Below, piece by piece: positions 46,406 to 59,529 of a DNA stretch of 64,000 nucleotides. Source of the DNA: Mactromeris polynyma. Its lineage: Eukaryota > Mollusca > Bivalvia > Venerida > Mactridae. The stretch spans positions 3,348,001 through 3,412,000 of the forward strand of contig JASFXZ010000015.1 of NCBI GenBank assembly GCA_032209605.1, written 5' to 3'. The notes below the pieces were generated by a model. The model was not told where the DNA came from and ran no database searches. It saw only the letters and a list, made by a program, of their open reading frames with translations. Positions within the stretch are counted from its first letter, which is position 1, and each line of letters begins with the position of its first letter. Made by a program: the position numbers and the translations under genes.

Positions 46406-48886
46406 ATAAGTTTAAATACGATTTAGATCGCTCTGAAATCATGTGTGATATGAAGTTTTCAATTCAACATATACTTTCAGCATATTAAGTAACACAAATA
46501 ATCTCTATCCGACTACGTGTTTGTATATATTAAGTTCTGTGCTGTTCTAATATCGGGTATCGTTTTAAGTTTGAAAATTATGAAATTGTTAGATATTTTA
46601 AACGTCTTTTATAAGCGTTAAGGTATGACAAAGCGATACATTTTTCGGTTTTCGATGATGACTTTATATCATATACCATATGTAATAGTGTGTATTTTTG
46701 ACACTAAAGTTTAATAGTTTTTTCTATATTTAAAATGTTACTTATGTCAGGCTACAATAAAGTATTTCATACTTTAATACCCAATCTTTTAAATGTAGTT
46801 TTGAAACAAAAACATTGAAGCAAAACGTGGTTACCGTATTTGATCAATTAACATGTAGCTAAATATATAGACATGTATGTCTACGAGTTTGAATGAAAAA
46901 AATCATTTTCTTCATCCGTTTTTCGGATGTTCATGACAAAGTCACTAGGTACTGTGTTTTCTATACATTAGTACCAACTGCTTCAACTGGCAATGTTTAT
47001 TTTTATTACCTGATTTTAGTATCAATGATTTGAGCTGTTGGTCTTAATTCCTGATATATCAAACTTAGTGTGAATTTGTGCCTTACATATTTTGTGTTAG
47101 CTACGACTGCATGAATATCTCTCGTTTCGTGAAAAGCTGATGATTGTATGTGGAAGAATAAGTCGTGTGATTATCTATATCATAGTTAGATTATATTTTG
47201 CTTTGACTTGATATTATGCACTGTTATTAATAATATTATAAAACAATTGATTGATATAGGCACTCAGTGTACACATTGAGAACATGGTGGGAACAATTTA
47301 ATTCTAGTGACGTCCTTTCATATTTTTGGCTTTAAAGCAAAATGTAAGAACGTATAGTCGATACATTACGATAAATTGGTTGATAATGTATGCATCCATT
47401 TAATGTCTTAATAAGAAATAATTTGAAAATCGGAATTTCATAATAATCGTTCGTACGGATAATCAAAGACGCGTGCCAATAATAGAACGCTTTAAAAATG
47501 ATCTGCTATCGACTTCACACAGCTTAAATGTATAAAGGCTCACTTGATCTGGTATAAGGCAGTTTGAGCATTGAAATATATCGTAGCCGTTTAAGTATCA
47601 TTACAGTTAATTAAAACGGAATTTAAAGTATATTGTATTTTTTTATTCGTTTACGTCTTCATATTTCTTTCTGGAAAATGTTGGTATTCTTTGCGGAAAT
47701 TGCCTTTGAATTTTTGTAGAGGATACATGTATCTAAATAATAGACATTTATCTAATGGTGTGTGTAATAATGACTTTTCAGGCCGGCTGTTCACCACGTT
47801 CAAATTGAATTGTATATTTCAGTCGGGGAAAAGTGTTTTGAACTGACAAACAATAACTTTGTCATTAACCATATGCATAAAAAAGCCCATCTTACATTTT
47901 CGGAAAGGTATGTTTCATGCTTGTGTCATCACTACGCGTACAAATGATGGCTATGCTGTATTTTTCACCCTTGTGAGCGACGCATTTACAGAAATGAAAT
48001 CCGCCGAAATGTCTACGCTCAAACTGCCTTAAAAATGCAATTAAACATACCCTCAATTACATATAAATTTATTTCAATCTGCACGTCTACAAATGCTTTT
48101 TATAGTTTTTTTGTAACCTATTAACCTATTTTTTTACTAGAAATGACAAAATGAGCATTTGTTTAGTTTTTGGTGTAGCAAATGTTTTAATCATGTGATG
48201 GTGTCCCAGTTTGAATGGTGACTTGACAACACTCAGAAGTGTATAGCACTACTCGATAGATGCTTATATGATTGTAATGTCAGTTTATCCATATAATGGG
48301 ACACTGTGTTGAGTAAACAGTTAGAGTAATGTGCTGGTACCATCGGTCACCAAACGATTTTATACATAAAAGTTATCCCAATAGGTATGATGCGCTTATG
48401 GGAAGCTATGAACTTTTAATGTGACATTTCCTGCTAGATGATAATGTCTTTATTCAAGCCATAATTATATCGAACTCGATTGTTCACAGATTGTTAAGTA
48501 AACAACAAACACAACCCAATGTACCATAACTTATTATTTTGAACTTGAACACAACTTCTTTCTTCGCCTTTTATTTCGTAATATTTTAACCACAGCCATT
48601 GCTCCTGTTGAAAGCAAATGAACTTGGTTAATTGTATTTGCTCACCAGAAATTTGAACTTGTTGGAATAATAGTCTGGATAAATCATAATTATCATAAGG
48701 CATTTGGATTTTAATAAATATTGTTCTATGAACAAAAAAATACACTTTTTTTTAATAAAACCGATGTTTTTTTATATTGAGTACTGTTGTAACAAATATA
48801 ATTATGAATACTTATGCTGTTACATCAATAAGCATAACATTTGCCATAAAATGTGACTAGTTGTTGTCTGAATTGTTGATTGATTC

Positions 48887-48892
48887 AATAAA
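48887..48892 (+). terminator. Conserved AATAAA in duplication copy 2
   Basis: Same context as 9126-9131. Confidence 0.3.
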
Positions 48893-50654
48893 CATTTGCT
48901 CTAATATAATGTTGTTGTTTATTCAAATTAGTTTAAACGTGAGTTGTCTTCACCCAGTGCTAGCTGAACTCCAACATCCCATTGACAGACGATGATTAAA
49001 CATATATGACTTGGATCAATGCATGGAAATGAAATATTCTGTGAATGGTCCGTTTTTTGAAAATACCAGTAAAAATGTATCCACTGAACGTGGTAATGCT
49101 ATACAGACATTCTTCTGAAAATCCTTATATGTAAATCTGTGGCTTTTCATCCATTTGCAACTACAGCCTTTGCAATATTTCTGTTAAATATATTAGGAAC
49201 ATAGTGAAAAAGAAATGCTTAATCCACCACGTGTTCGAAATAGTATAAACTATTTCATCCAGAATATATTATTCGTTCTAAACTACCGTTGTTATGAACT
49301 TTTTAAATTGATCGTGTTGTTCATTATTGTGACATTTACTAATCACTAGGTTATATTGGCTCTAACATACTTGTCAGTGTTACCGTGGACTGAAACTATG
49401 GAACATTTAATAAAAACAATAACACCATGCAAAAGTGTGTAGCTAATGAAGCAATACGGTAAATTACATTATTAAAACTTGTGTCAGTATTATTGAATGA
49501 GATAATAAGTTGCTACAGGGAACGCCACATACATAAGACAATGCCTCCTCACACAGATCTCCTGGAAAACAACAGTCCATAAAATATCAGGCATTTGAGG
49601 AGATGCGAGGGCAAATACGCAAGAGAACAGGGCACAATGAATGACTTGGCGGATCATAAAGGCCAACTAAGGTGAATTAATAAGGACAAACAGGTGTAAA
49701 TTTAATGGATGGAATACATCACATGACAAGTCAGGACAGCTGGCAACAATAGGTCGAAAGGGGAGATAAATAACATGAACACTATATCAAGTGAAAGAAT
49801 TGCACATGGGGAAAGAGAAATTTAACTTACATGTATATCTAAAACATATCAAGAAATTATAACCATTCCTTGAGTTACATCCTTGGAATTGTCAGTAAAA
49901 ATAATGGCGGTTTAAGTCGATTTAACAGCTAGCTAATCTCACAACTAATCGCTATATGGTCATTGATTTCCAACAATTGAATTGTGTTTGACATTGGTCT
50001 GTGTAAACAAATGCATGACAGGAGGTATGACTCCCCTCATAATTCGTGGGCATCCACAGGTTCTTAGTCTTCACTTTGTGACATTGATCCGTTGATAATG
50101 ATCCTGAACTAGGTCAATTGCCAATATCCAGCACTCTTATGATTCCACTCCTTTGGGTTATGTGCATTTGTTTTATTGATTCGTTTCGCGATATTCATAA
50201 ATAGGTACATCGGATATTCTCCAGTCATAAAAAAACCCTACTTTAACCTTTTTAGAGCACAACCTCTCAAACCAAAATATGCATCTCCTAAAGGGTGTTG
50301 CTCTGGAGACGTCGCTCTGAATTTCAATAAACGGTAACTGTTTATCAAAAAAACATATTCATTTGATACAATCAAAACATGGTATGTTTTGGCTATGCTA
50401 AATGCAAATTACGCGATGAACAATACAACTATCTTACAGAATACAAATATATATCACAATTGCGCACAAAGCTGCGCAAATGTAGGAGTGGGTGTTTCTT
50501 ATCATATGTGCGCAACATATTTCATGTGGGAGCTTAAATACTATAAATACCAATAGGGAACCAGGAGGTTACCATGCCTCTCAAACACCATGTTTGATGT
50601 AATGTCGCTGATGTACTATTTTACATTGTTCAGTTTTATAAGTTAAGACACATG

Positions 50655-52270
50655 TCCATTATATTAGAGTACTCATGTTACATGTATTATGTATGATTAT
50701 TCTACCTTGAAAATTGGCATTTCTTATTGTGACTTAAAAAAATACGTCATTTACAGGAGGATGTATGCATATGAAGTACCACCTATATTTTTTACAAAGC
50801 ATATTATTTTTTATTTATTTTCCTTATGATATCAAAAGCACTTTCTGTTTAAGAATAACACAAACAGATGATAAAAAGTATCATTTTGAACTAAAAAAAA
50901 ATGTTAATGCATGAAGAACATTAGTGGAATTTTTGACCTCTCAAAAGCAAGTCGGTTTAATCTTAAAACTTGAAAATCTTAAAACGGCACGGTAAAACTT
51001 TGTAATATTTTGCATTTAGTTGTCTTATGTGATCGAGAAACTCATGGAAACAGTTTAGTTAAGATTCTTGAAGATGAGTATTAGAGTGGTCTTACCTTAA
51101 GCATGCTTTCGTAATAAAGATGGCGGACACTGGAGTCATGAAATAATTGGCCAATAATATTTTAGTATTAAAATGTTCTATACAGCACGCAATATACTCT
51201 CCTTTAGCATCGGGCGCTTATTTCGATACGTTCATAATCACCCTCTGCTTTATAACTCCCGCACAACTGATATTTTCTTTATTTATACAGGCGAGTCGAC
51301 ATGCATCCACAGCCATTCAGTGAGCCGCTTACAACGACTCACTTATGTGCCAAATGTAGGAAAGTAATCACGTGTAAATAAAGCTTATGCGAGTGTGCAT
51401 TGAAAAGACAGCTTTCACTGTCATAGAAATGCCGCTTTGACTATGGAAATTGCTAGAAAACTTAATAAATTGAACGTAAGTGACTATCGTTTACTCGGCA
51501 TGCCAAAATTATTCCGATGCGTGTAAATGTGTAGTGATTCAAGGTCATTTAAACAACTTACGATGAGGAATCTGCGTATATTTTAAATGCGTCATATCGT
51601 TACTTTGCATCTTGTTTCTCAAATTCGCCACGTTATTTGTAATACGTATCAGTACAATCCTCGATAAAAGAACGAAACACTGCCTTTTGTAAATGCTAAA
51701 CTGTTAATTACATGAAATAAAACCGATTACCTAGAAAATCAAAATTCCCTTCGACGCAAAAGGCTATACATTTTGTACACATTTTATTGGTTTAACACTG
51801 GAAAATACCCATCTATTATAAATTCAGTAGTCACGTGATCGTGCCGACCAATGGCATTTATTGTCAGGTCAGATTTGGTAAGGTCAAATATCAAAATATA
51901 CTGGGTAAAACAGCAGCATGTGAATGTAACAGTTGTGGAATCAAAGCGATGTGTGGAGCGTAGCAATACTAATATGTTATCACTGTAAGGCACTGATTTA
52001 ATTAATTTAAACAATACATTATCATGTTATAAAATACGTGTCTGCCTTGGCTGTGTTTATTGTACATCCGTGTGGGCTTTACAGCTGTTTTTGAATGAAC
52101 ATGAACTGTCCACGTAGCCTATCCACATAATGTAGCAAAACAATGCAGCTCTTGATGGGAATACATTGCAAAAACTAGTATATCAAATATTTTAGCATTA
52201 AAGTTAATCAAAATGTCATTAACAAGTATGCGAAATGACGTCAACTCATAAACATTTTTCTGACGTCTAA
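50655..52270. other. Noncoding stretch
   Basis: No gene seen. AAGATGGCGGACAC at about 51118-51131 resembles the YY1-type site found at some animal promoters, but no exon could be tied to it. Confidence 0.4.
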
Positions 52271-52958
52271 GTAGGGTAAAATTAGGGGGGCGGAAAACCA
52301 CTGGGCAAGAACCACTTTACCAGGTGACATATCACGTGTCGTACGACTGGGCAAAAAACATTTCCACGTGTAATAATCACGCGTCATTCATGCATATTGT
52401 TTAATACACTTGAAGATTAAATTATTTGAGATTACAATTTGAATTTGGCGCCAAAAGCGTCGTCTGCAATAACTTTAGTGCTATCATATATTACAGTTGA
52501 TCAACATTTTTTTCAATTCGGTTACCTAAGATTGTAAGTAACGTCACGAGGTGAGTATATGAATAATACGGTTGTTGCGCCAACTTTTAAAGTTTTGACG
52601 TGTAATAAGACCTGGTAAGCTAGTTGTGAGAAACATGACAAATTTGATCTAAGACTTATATTTAAGGAAAGCGCTAGGTGATTAACGGAAAAACAATTGA
52701 AAGTCGTTACATACTTAGCCAAGAGGATTAACTCTCGCGTAGACTAAGTGGTAAGTTTTTGTTGCATTTGTTTCCCCTGCAAACAGCAAATTACTCCAAA
52801 ATGGGGGCACGGCATCGGGTATGACACGTGACCTCAGTGGTAATTGCCCGTGATATATGACACGTGGTACAATGATTTGTGTCCAGTGGTACGGCACGTG
52901 ATCTGTCCTGTGGTAAAGTGGTTATTGCCTAGTGGTTTTCCGCCCATTTTTACCCTAC
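52271..52958. mobile_element. 688-bp MITE with long inverted ends and TAA target duplication
   Basis: Ends GTAGGGTAAAA...TTTTACCCTAC. The inverted similarity runs about 80 bases inward on each side (both arms carry GGCGGAAAACCACT and ACCACTTTACCA). TAA flanks both ends (52268-52270, 52959-52961), as in PIF/Harbinger elements. Several CACGTG motifs lie in and near the arms. No transposase. Confidence 0.75.
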
Positions 52959-52961
52959 TAA

Positions 52962-53999
52962 TCGAGTTAAGTGAGGTTGTTTCATCTCTCTGTCTAGAAT
53001 CGTTGTAGAGTATTTGCATTTTTATTGGTTTTAATTTTTTTTCGGATGTTCGACTGAGCTCTTCTAAATAAGGAAAACGCATATGCTAATGATTCCTCCA
53101 TACACTGACAACAAATATGGACCGTCTGTAAATGTACTTTACTTTCTAAACTTAATAAATAAGAACGGATGAATTTCGCAGGGCATATTATAGGCAGCCA
53201 GGCATGAATGGATATATACATTTTCGATTTTGCATAATTATTGCCAAGAATTCAGACGGTTTGTGTGATATTGGGTGCTGCAGTCGAGAACTTATCAACT
53301 TAAGAGAAATAACAATAACATATACAGTGACATTTTTGCTAAGTATGCCTCGTTGCTAGCGTATTTTTCATTTTGCAACAAGAAAGAGCACATTGTATTA
53401 AATTACAAGGCTTTTAGAAACTAAGACAATATCAGGCAATTTTAAAGATATATTGAAATGTATTTTTTACAGGATTAGTTTTGTGATACGTTCTTATGTG
53501 TGTAATGTAGTTAAATATGTCCATTGATCTCGTCGGTTACTACTTAAAGTACGTTTATAAGTGTTTACAAGAGAATCAGCGTTTATGCGAATGTTGAACT
53601 TCAGAATCCAACAGAGTCTCTATCAACTACTTTTTTGTCCATTAAGCACTAAACGATAACAAATGTAGCGCATGTATTTTCATACCACATTCTCAGATTT
53701 CAGTATATACCCATTTATTTTCCGAATTTGATGACACATACTAAAACCTGGCTCTCGAAGGAGAAGTATGGCCTGCTAAAATCGACAGCAGTGTTTAGCG
53801 TCATAATTGATTTACTGCAGCGGTGTAGCGAACAAAATAGAACTTGCTCGTACAATCGTGCAATTGGATATTCAGTCATCCTTTTGATTGTGGAAGTATG
53901 ATTGACCATAAAGAGATACCCACCATCGAAGATTGCCTAATATATTAGAAAAACGTTATAAAAGATATAGTATGCTCATGTGTTTTGTTCATTTGGTTA
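52962..53999. other. Noncoding stretch
   Basis: No gene or repeat recognised. Confidence 0.4.
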
Positions 54000-54300
54000 C
54001 CTAAGGAAACAAAAACATATATACTTTATCTATTAAAAACTTCAATAAATATGCATTATCACAGAATACATTTATAATGCATGTCTCTGTATTTGTCGAA
54101 ATAAGACGTTTGTATTATCATAAAATTAAAAAAACTTCCAGGTTTTGTCTGTAAGTAATATGAGTAAGCGAGATTGTTTTAAACGGATATGCATTGCAAT
54201 GGTTCTAATTAATTATGTTTTAGACTATATTTAAAAAAAACTAGATGAAGCTCAATAAATATTCTAGGATCAGATGAGCCAGATACATCTTTAAACCAAA
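54000..54300. repeat. Diverged partial copy of the duplicated 3' block
   Basis: Closest to 31870-32165; also matches the intron before each tail exon. Ends at GATGAGCCAGATACATCTTTAA. No tail exon follows. Confidence 0.7.
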
Positions 54301-54367
54301 GGTATTAGTGAAACGAATGTAAAATAAAATAATAAAAAAACTTAAGCAACGATTTTCAGCGTTCGGG

Positions 54368-54620
54368 CATATTTATATAAAAATTATACCAATGATACCA
54401 TATTTATATAAAACTCATACCAATGATACCATAATTATATAAAACTCATACCAATGATACCATATTTATTTAAACATCATACCACCGATGCCATATTTAT
54501 TTGAAAATCATACCAATGATACCATACTTATTTGAAATCATACCAATGATACCATATTTATTTGAAATCATACCAATGATACCATATTTATATAAAAATC
54601 ATACCAGTGATACCAAATTT
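54368..54620. repeat. 31-bp tandem repeat, about 8 units
   Basis: Units of ATACCAATGATACCATATTT plus 11 bases, with small length changes. Confidence 0.85.
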
Positions 54621-56303
54621 ATATATGACATGTTTTATTACATTCGGAGGACTCTAGATGATCTTTATGACTAAATGTCCATGCAGAAAAATTACCGCAG
54701 TAGACAAAGATGTCTTGTTTATAAATTACAGATACAGCTCGGATTCTATAATACAAATTTTAAACTACAGCACAGTATTACATTTGTGTTCTATATGCTG
54801 CTCGAAGCTGTTGATAGGGTTTTAATCAAGCAACACTTAACCTAACTATTTTTTAGCATATTATGTTCTGTTATTTTATTAAACATACCCCAAACTGGCC
54901 CCAGGGATTATTTTTTCAACTGTCTGTAATATTTCAGGTGACACAAAGTTATATTATTTTTAAATGTGTATATGGCAGTTTGTATCTCTTTAAATAAGGA
55001 CAGATGATGATGCTAATAATGATTACTTTAAATAGGACAAGACATAAAATAGCTATATACGGTATGACCATGCCTTTCGCCGCATATAGTTCACCTCGTC
55101 AGGAACTACAAGCGGCACGGACTGTATGAGGCACTACAAAACGCTAACTCGGCGCGTACATCGTAATAGAAACTCCTGTTTCGGACTCGGGTATTTGTGG
55201 TTTTGGGAACAGGTGATCTAACTGTATGAAGGCATTTTCTCATGTTAACGACTAAGCAAATTAAACAAAAACTTTCAATATTTTTAACTTTAAAGTACAG
55301 AAACTGATACTAAAATTATCATAATTATGGCAGATTCGAGGTAAGAGCGATACATGAATGCAAATGTCATCCAACACTTGACACAATATAGTTTGAATAT
55401 CGCACTGCATAACTTGCAAATATGTTGGTGTCTTATAACTCATACTTTTGAATTTATCTAATTTCCCTTATGGCCCGGTAAAGTTGATATAAAGAATGAA
55501 TGCAGGTATAATGTTTCGTCGCGGCAATGCGAACGTATTCAAATTACATAAAATTCGCCGTCCGTTTTGGGTTAAATGCAAATTCGTTATACGATAATAA
55601 AAATGTAATTTAAAGCTTAAAACATTTTGGAATACAAGTCTATTCACAACTAGAATGAAATGTCTGGAATGAAATGTATTTGGTGGAGAATATGAAACAA
55701 CTTTAAATCAAATGCCCAAAAAGAACTAAATAAAACTTTGTGTAATACAAATGTACCTTCATAATTTGACCTGAAAAAATAACTTTATTTTCCAATCAGA
55801 ATGAAGGCTTTTCCAGACCGCATCTATTTCCCCATGCCTTCATTATATTCCCACTATATTTCGGTATTTGAAAAATAATAACCGATATTTAGACAAGCAG
55901 TTGTATGCTTAATGAAACATGTCAAGTTTTGATCGCGCCATTTATTAAAAAAAAAACACTCAACCACCAGACATTTTAAAAATGTATTCGCGTCATTTAT
56001 TTAAAGCATTAAAGCGGCAAAGAATATTCATCTAAACATTTTAATTAGTTTGTAAGGAATGACATTCTAGGAAAGAAAATATTTTCATTTCGATGTTTTT
56101 GATACAATATGCAATAAGTAAGACATATAACACCTTACTGTCTCCGAAGATTTTGGCTGTCACTGTAGAATCCTTGGCATAAACTGTTGAATGTGAAGCT
56201 TTAAGACATGAAATGTATGAAAAACGTTTTAATTACACATACTACATCATCTGTGCGTAACCAATACGAGAAATAACAAGAACTACATGTATCTTGAACA
56301 AAT
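54621..56303. other. Noncoding stretch
   Basis: AT-rich, no gene seen. Confidence 0.4.
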
Positions 56304-56583
56304 ATAGTCGGCGCAATTTGAAGGTTAAGATTTGTTGTGCAACAAAAAATGCCAAGATGTTGCTGGTCAGTCCAGATCCAAAATGGATTTCGGTACACCG
56401 AAATCAGCGGATTTCGGTACGGTAACGTGCCCTTTATCGAAAGGTTAACAAATCCGCGTCAAGGTTACAAACATTGTTCGGTTGAAGAGAAATTGACTTG
56501 GTGGTTAAAGTAAGATTTGATTGATTTACGCAACACAGATATGCAAATAGCAAAATCATAAAAGTACGGCTGCGCCGAAAAAA
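56304..56583 (-). mobile_element. Inverted copy of the 290-bp element at 38435
   Basis: The reverse complement matches 38435-38724 with many substitutions but the same ends. Confidence 0.7.
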
Positions 56584-57912
56584 TCCTTATTTCGTTATGA
56601 TAAATGAAGTCGGTTATTGTTCGATCTAGAAACACATCAATATCAAAGTAAGAGAATCATTATGTAAACGAAGTACAATTTGGGTGATTTGAAACTACCA
56701 TATAGCCACCTGGGAAGAGCAATGAAGTCACACTAGTTTAATACGTGAATCATTTGAAAAGTTTTGAAACCACTGCTTACTCACATCACAATGTACTATT
56801 AGCGTTCATCATTTAAAAACGCCTTCAAAAGCTCTAACAACTGATAGACTGACCCCAAAAGTATATATGATCGTCTAAAAGGTTTCGTAGTACATGAACA
56901 ACAAGTGGTCGTGGTATATTTACATACGCACCGTTTGCCCGTGAGCATGTGCAGCCAACCATAGATGGTTAATATGAGGGACCGTTCAAAGCATATTAAA
57001 CATGGAGTGGAGTTTAATTTGCACATTTTATTGACCTTGCAAATGAGCCCTGATAGTATAAATCATTTAACCGTGTTTAGTAATATAATTTTAAAAAAGA
57101 TGAATGTCAAACCAGTACTGGAAACAAAACTTATAAGTCAACAATGAAGAAACTTTATTAATGATCACAAAATAACATATTGACTTCGTTTTTTATATGC
57201 TTGAGATGACGCCTCAACACATGTTAGTAACTTTGCCACTGTACCGGTGAACTAGCTTTACCCAAAGGATGCTGCTCATTTGCAGAGAAGGAATTTTACT
57301 TCGAACCAGGATAGTAGAAAAGTGATTTGTGTACATGAGTTGGTTAAACCGTATGCATTCTTTGTCTCGGTTATCCAGCATATCGGTCGATATCGTTAGT
57401 ACCACAAACACCAGTTAAACCATCATATGCCGTTCCTTATAAAGAAAAACTCTTATTGATATAGCAATAGACCGCAAAAAGCATAAGTTGGTAAAGGTAG
57501 TTTTTTAATCAAGATTTACCAGGATAATTTAACGTACATTAGTCAAATGTTTACGATTTAATGTAATCCTTTAAGTAACACAACATACTTGCGTTGTGAC
57601 GTACGGTTGTGATGCATACTTGAGAAGAACGATAGTTTTGACGTTATCGTCATAACGTCGATAGGGACGATTTCCTGCACTTGGCGTCATATTATCGCAT
57701 CAGTTTATATATATGTCTTTGCAGCTATAAAAATGCCCCATATGTCCAGTAATTTGGTGCAGGAACGACTTATTTTAAAGACAATATCTCCTCAAACGGA
57801 TCCCAGGGAAACATCACCACACGAAACACTTGGAGTTAAGAATGGTTAAAGCCTGACACGTATGTAATTTTCTGGCTGATTGTCAAAAGCAAGTTGGCCA
57901 AAAACAAATAGA

Positions 57913-57927
57913 GGGGGGGGGGGGGGG
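57913..57927 (+). repeat. 15-base G run
   Basis: Uninterrupted G15, followed by TGG. It could form a quadruplex or reflect slippage. Confidence 0.8.
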
Positions 57928-59079
57928 TGGTAGAACACGATCATCATATCCGGCCAAATTATCTTATAAAGGGAAAGGAGAAACGTAATATATCTCTAAA
58001 CATAAAGGGAAATTATAACTATATACGCAAACTGTCAGCCTTAAAACAGAATTTTACATGACAATGGCGTATTGACCTCTAATCCGTTTGTTGTATATGG
58101 TGTTGTAAGTACAGACATTGTATGTAGCGTATGTGAATACTTCATTGAAGAGGGAAATTATATCAACAATCCATTCAGACTTATTTCGTATAATTATTCC
58201 GCAGAAAGCGGTATCATCGCCAACTTAATGTAAGTTCAGTAACAAAGCCGAGAAGTACTTTAAATTCAAATTATATTAACGCTTGATTTTTAGGGACCAT
58301 GAGTAATTTGCTCATCCGCATAAAAGATTAACGCATCTTTAATCCAGATAAAAGGAAGCCTTTTATTCGTTTGTTTATAATATTTCATCATGAGTGATCA
58401 ATCGAATTATCCTAAACAAGAGCTTATCGATACACTTAATGTTAGTGGTGATATCAAAGTGTACCAAGCAGAAGATGCATGCCATACTATTTCAGATTTT
58501 CAACACAAGTATTGCTGCTATCATGTGGTAAACTTGTTGTTTACCCAAATACAACTAAATATCAAATGGTTGACGAAATCAATAAAGAACTCGGTACATT
58601 AATATTGGTTCCGACCTTGATCGTTCTGGTACAGGAAGTCACTGAAAAGTAACGACGTCATCTCACATTCCATGAAGAAACATTTTATTGCATGCAGTAG
58701 AAAACTAGTGGCAACACCCCACAATGGTGCTTATACGTGCTCGAAGAAAAAACTCATCGCCTCGATGAATAATTTTGCATTTTTGTCATTGTTAACAGAT
58801 CGACCAGGAAATGTAACGCGATCTGCAGTAACCACGCGTATAATGCTTTATCGGAAATTATTGAGACAATATAAATCAAAAGTTTAATGAAAGTGATGCT
58901 AACTTATTAAACAATTATTAAATTTTCTATAGTAATTTATATACTTATAATAATATCAGAGCTTCATCCTGATGACCAAATACTGTAAACCCCGAAACTG
59001 TTTCGCCATTTTCGCAGCTTTTTTTCGGGTGGATTGTTAAATTATGAAAAGCCACGAAAATCTGGCATTCTTGAAGAAA
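57928..59079. other. Noncoding stretch with one weak ORF (58390-58602)
   Basis: The 70-codon plus-strand frame starts ATGAGTGATC and has no recognised domain. There is no paralogue in the window to test it. Left as unassigned. Confidence 0.35.
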
Positions 59080-59330
59080 TTTCCGGTGGTTTGAAACAAA
59101 ACCTCAACACAGTATTCCCGAAATTAGTTTGTTGGTGTAGAAATTAACTGAATTATTCATGCATCCTATGAAACCAGGTATAATATTATATCATATGATG
59201 AAAATCAGCTTTGACGAACCACATGCCAGCTCTGTAATGAACTACAATCTTGAGATTTCATCCATTTAACTGCAAATGATTAACGAGTTTTAAACAAAAA
59301 TGTCTCGGCGAACAATATTGATATTGATTA
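59080..59330. repeat. Dispersed 250-bp repeat, copy 2
   Basis: Counterpart of 37255-37500. Confidence 0.65.
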
Positions 59331-59529
59331 TAATGAAAACTATCAATACAGTCGAAACTACCTAATCCGAACACCCTTCAGACAAACTATAAAGTTCGGA
59401 ATAGAGGAGATTCCGGACTCGAGAGGATTCCTCCATTGAATGTCCGTAGGCAAGACATTCTTTCTGTAATTTGAATCAGTTCGTTAGAGGTTGCTCGCGT
59501 TAACGCGTTACTGTATACACTCATTTATA

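Larger units (their letters stand above)
44430..50654. repeat. Segmental duplication, copy 2 (about 6.2 kb)
   Basis: Direct counterpart of 4703-10908. Both breakpoints lie in plain AT-rich DNA. The right end joins unrelated sequence instead of the 83-bp minisatellite. It includes small private insertions, e.g. about 47533-47640. Confidence 0.9.
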
